This document shows, one piece after another, positions 6,436-7,319 of a DNA stretch of 7,319 nucleotides (position 1 is its first letter; each line of letters begins with the position of its first letter). The stretch is taken from contig CAMNDR010000044.1 in assembly GCA_946535685.1 (NCBI GenBank), forward strand, positions 1-7,319, read 5' to 3'. Origin of the DNA: an uncultured Clostridia bacterium. GTDB lineage: Bacteria; Bacillota; Clostridia; Oscillospirales; Ruminococcaceae. The translations under genes and the position numbers were made by a program. The notes under the pieces were generated by a model. It was not told where the DNA came from. It made no database searches and saw only the letters and a list, made by a program, of their open reading frames with translations.

Positions 6436-6894
6436 ATGCACATTCTATCTGCCGGCAGCGATGATCTGGAAACGGTTGCTGCCATCACACATGCGACCAT
6501 TGCAGAGATCTATCCGCAGTATTATCCGGAGGGTGCTGTCGCCTTCTTCCACAGGCATCACAGCAATGCAGCCATCCGGGAGGACATTGCCGCCGGCACA
6601 GTCTATCTCCTTCTGACAGAGACGGAGGAACCGGCGGGAACGGTAACGATCCGCGGCAATGAGATCTGCCGGCTGTTCGTGCTGCCCCGGTTCCAGGGAA
6701 ATGGCTATGGGCGGGCATTGCTGGATTTTGCCGAAGCAAAGATCGCAGAGCACTTCCGGGAAATCATCCTGGATGCATCTCTTCCGGCAAAGACCATCTA
6801 CCAGAAACGCGGCTACCGGGAAACCGCATACCACGTCGTTCCTGCCGGCGAGCAAGCGTTTCTGTGTTATGATGAGATGAGAAAAGAGCTGTAA
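6436..6894 (+). CDS. GNAT family N-acetyltransferase
   Basis: A 152-residue protein, the usual length of a single GNAT domain, which transfers an acetyl group from acetyl-CoA to an amine. Motif A with the pyrophosphate-binding loop is clear: LFVLPRFQGNGYG, with QGNGYG at 87-92, followed by helix LLDFAEAKI. The late YQKRGYRE segment fits motif B. The N-terminal YPQYYPEGAVAFFHRHH stretch is common in a Firmicutes GNAT subgroup. The acceptor substrate cannot be read from the sequence. It sits 25 bases after the CorC-like gene with no promoter between and is followed by a strong terminator, so the two are likely one operon; no functional link is known. Confidence 0.9.
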   Translation: MHILSAGSDDLETVAAITHATIAEIYPQYYPEGAVAFFHRHHSNAAIREDIAAGTVYLLLTETEEPAGTVTIRGNEICRLFVLPRFQGNGYGRALLDFAEAKIAEHFREIILDASLPAKTIYQKRGYRETAYHVVPAGEQAFLCYDEMRKEL

Positions 6895-6898
6895 ACCG

Positions 6899-6927
6899 AG
6901 CCCCCCGGATACACCATCCGGGGGGCT
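6899..6927 (+). terminator. Intrinsic terminator after the acetyltransferase gene
   Basis: A perfect 12-base-pair stem (6899-6910 with 6916-6927), very G-C rich, closes a five-base ACACC loop. It starts four bases after the stop codon. The U tract is poor (TTGTGC), but the stem is very stable. Confidence 0.85.
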
Positions 6928-6975
6928 TGTGCATATCCTGAAATTGGGCGATGCCTGATGAAAGGAGCGATCTGA

Positions 6976-7319
6976 ATGCCCACAGTTTTTTTGTCTCCCT
7001 CCACCCAGGAGTGGAATCCCTATAACGGCGGCGGCAATGAAGAGCTGTACATGAATCTCCTCGCCGACCGCATGGAGCCCTATCTGCGAGCCAGCGGGAT
7101 CCGGTTCGTGCGCAATGATCCTGACCGGAATGTCGCCGGCGCGATCGCTGATTCCAACGCTGCTTCCTATGATGTCCATCTGGCGCTGCATTCAAATGCC
7201 GCCCCGGAGAATCTCGCCGGGAAACTGCGTGGGATCGACGTATATTATTCACCGTACAGTACCGCCTCCGAGCGGCTTGCTGTCACGATCTCCAATAATC
7301 TCAAGTCTGTCTATCCCCT
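6976..7319 (+). CDS. N-acetylmuramoyl-L-alanine amidase-like (amidase_3 fold), 3' partial
   Basis: The first 114 codons are present; the gene runs off the window. The start is ATG 6976 with AAAGGAG at 6961-6967. Amidase_3 enzymes are zinc-dependent and cut the bond between N-acetylmuramic acid and L-alanine in peptidoglycan. The visible part matches the family core. GGNEELYMNLLADRM (19-33) carries the Glu metal ligand (Glu22 or Glu23), GIRFVRN (41-47) follows, and ALHSNAAP (70-77) gives His72 as the second His ligand. The position of the first His ligand, normally in a GHGG motif, instead reads LSPSTQEWNPYNGG (6-19) with no His. I recall similar 'STQE' amidases in Clostridia, so this is probably a real subgroup and not a damaged gene. 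There is no signal peptide at the N-terminus, so it may act in the spore mother cell, be released by lysis, or belong to a prophage-like module. No clear promoter is visible in the 48 bases between the preceding terminator and the start. Confidence 0.8.
   Translation, partial: MPTVFLSPSTQEWNPYNGGGNEELYMNLLADRMEPYLRASGIRFVRNDPDRNVAGAIADSNAASYDVHLALHSNAAPENLAGKLRGIDVYYSPYSTASERLAVTISNNLKSVYP

Noticed and set aside
5043..6500. A 485-codon open frame on the minus strand opposite the CorC-like gene
   Set aside because: It mirrors a gene with clear family motifs, its product is low-complexity in His/Asp/Leu with no known domain, and no ribosome site or promoter supports it. It is a codon-bias shadow, as are the minus-strand frames at 920-1627, 1769-2416, 2784-3440, 4281-4985 and 6445-7191.
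6928..6975. A promoter for the amidase-like gene
   Set aside because: I find no convincing pair of -35 and -10 boxes in the short gap; the gene may use a non-sigma-A promoter or read-through.

Overview
The window looks like chromosomal DNA from a gut or rumen Clostridia, most likely an Oscillospiraceae/Ruminococcus-type organism. The reasons are strong AGGAGG-type ribosome sites, sigma-A promoters, moderately GC-rich coding sequence, a plant-wall esterase next to housekeeping genes, and an amidase variant I associate with that group. The taxonomic call is inference. I see no mobile element, tRNA, rRNA or CRISPR array.

Layout, all on the + strand. Positions 1-756 hold the 3' part of a carbohydrate esterase family 1 (feruloyl/acetyl-xylan type) gene, closed by a strong terminator hairpin. 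A 292-base gap follows, holding an 11-base direct repeat, an extended -10 promoter and a leader of about 130 nt that can form a long stem-loop. It leads into an ArsB/NhaD-type ion permease (1049-2413). A terminator-like hairpin separates this from an 800-residue-class polytopic membrane protein (2505-4904) whose layout resembles GT-C glycosyltransferases; its function is unknown to me. A second promoter of nearly the same design starts a transcript whose leader carries a small ORF (5005-5163) with an excellent ribosome site. Two hairpins lie inside that ORF, the second with an intrinsic-terminator shape. The small ORF overlaps the start of a HlyC/CorC (CNNM/DUF21-CBS) membrane protein (5148-6410). 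A GNAT acetyltransferase follows 25 bases later, and a terminator closes the unit. The window ends inside an amidase_3-like cell-wall hydrolase gene (6976 onward).

The genes do not form one pathway. The common thread is the cell envelope: polysaccharide degradation outside the cell, two ion transport proteins, a membrane glycosyltransferase-like protein and a peptidoglycan amidase. The most interesting parts are the two leaders in front of the ion transport genes. Each has its own promoter and foldable RNA, and the second has a candidate attenuator with a translated leader ORF. Neither matches a regulatory RNA class that I can recognise by eye.
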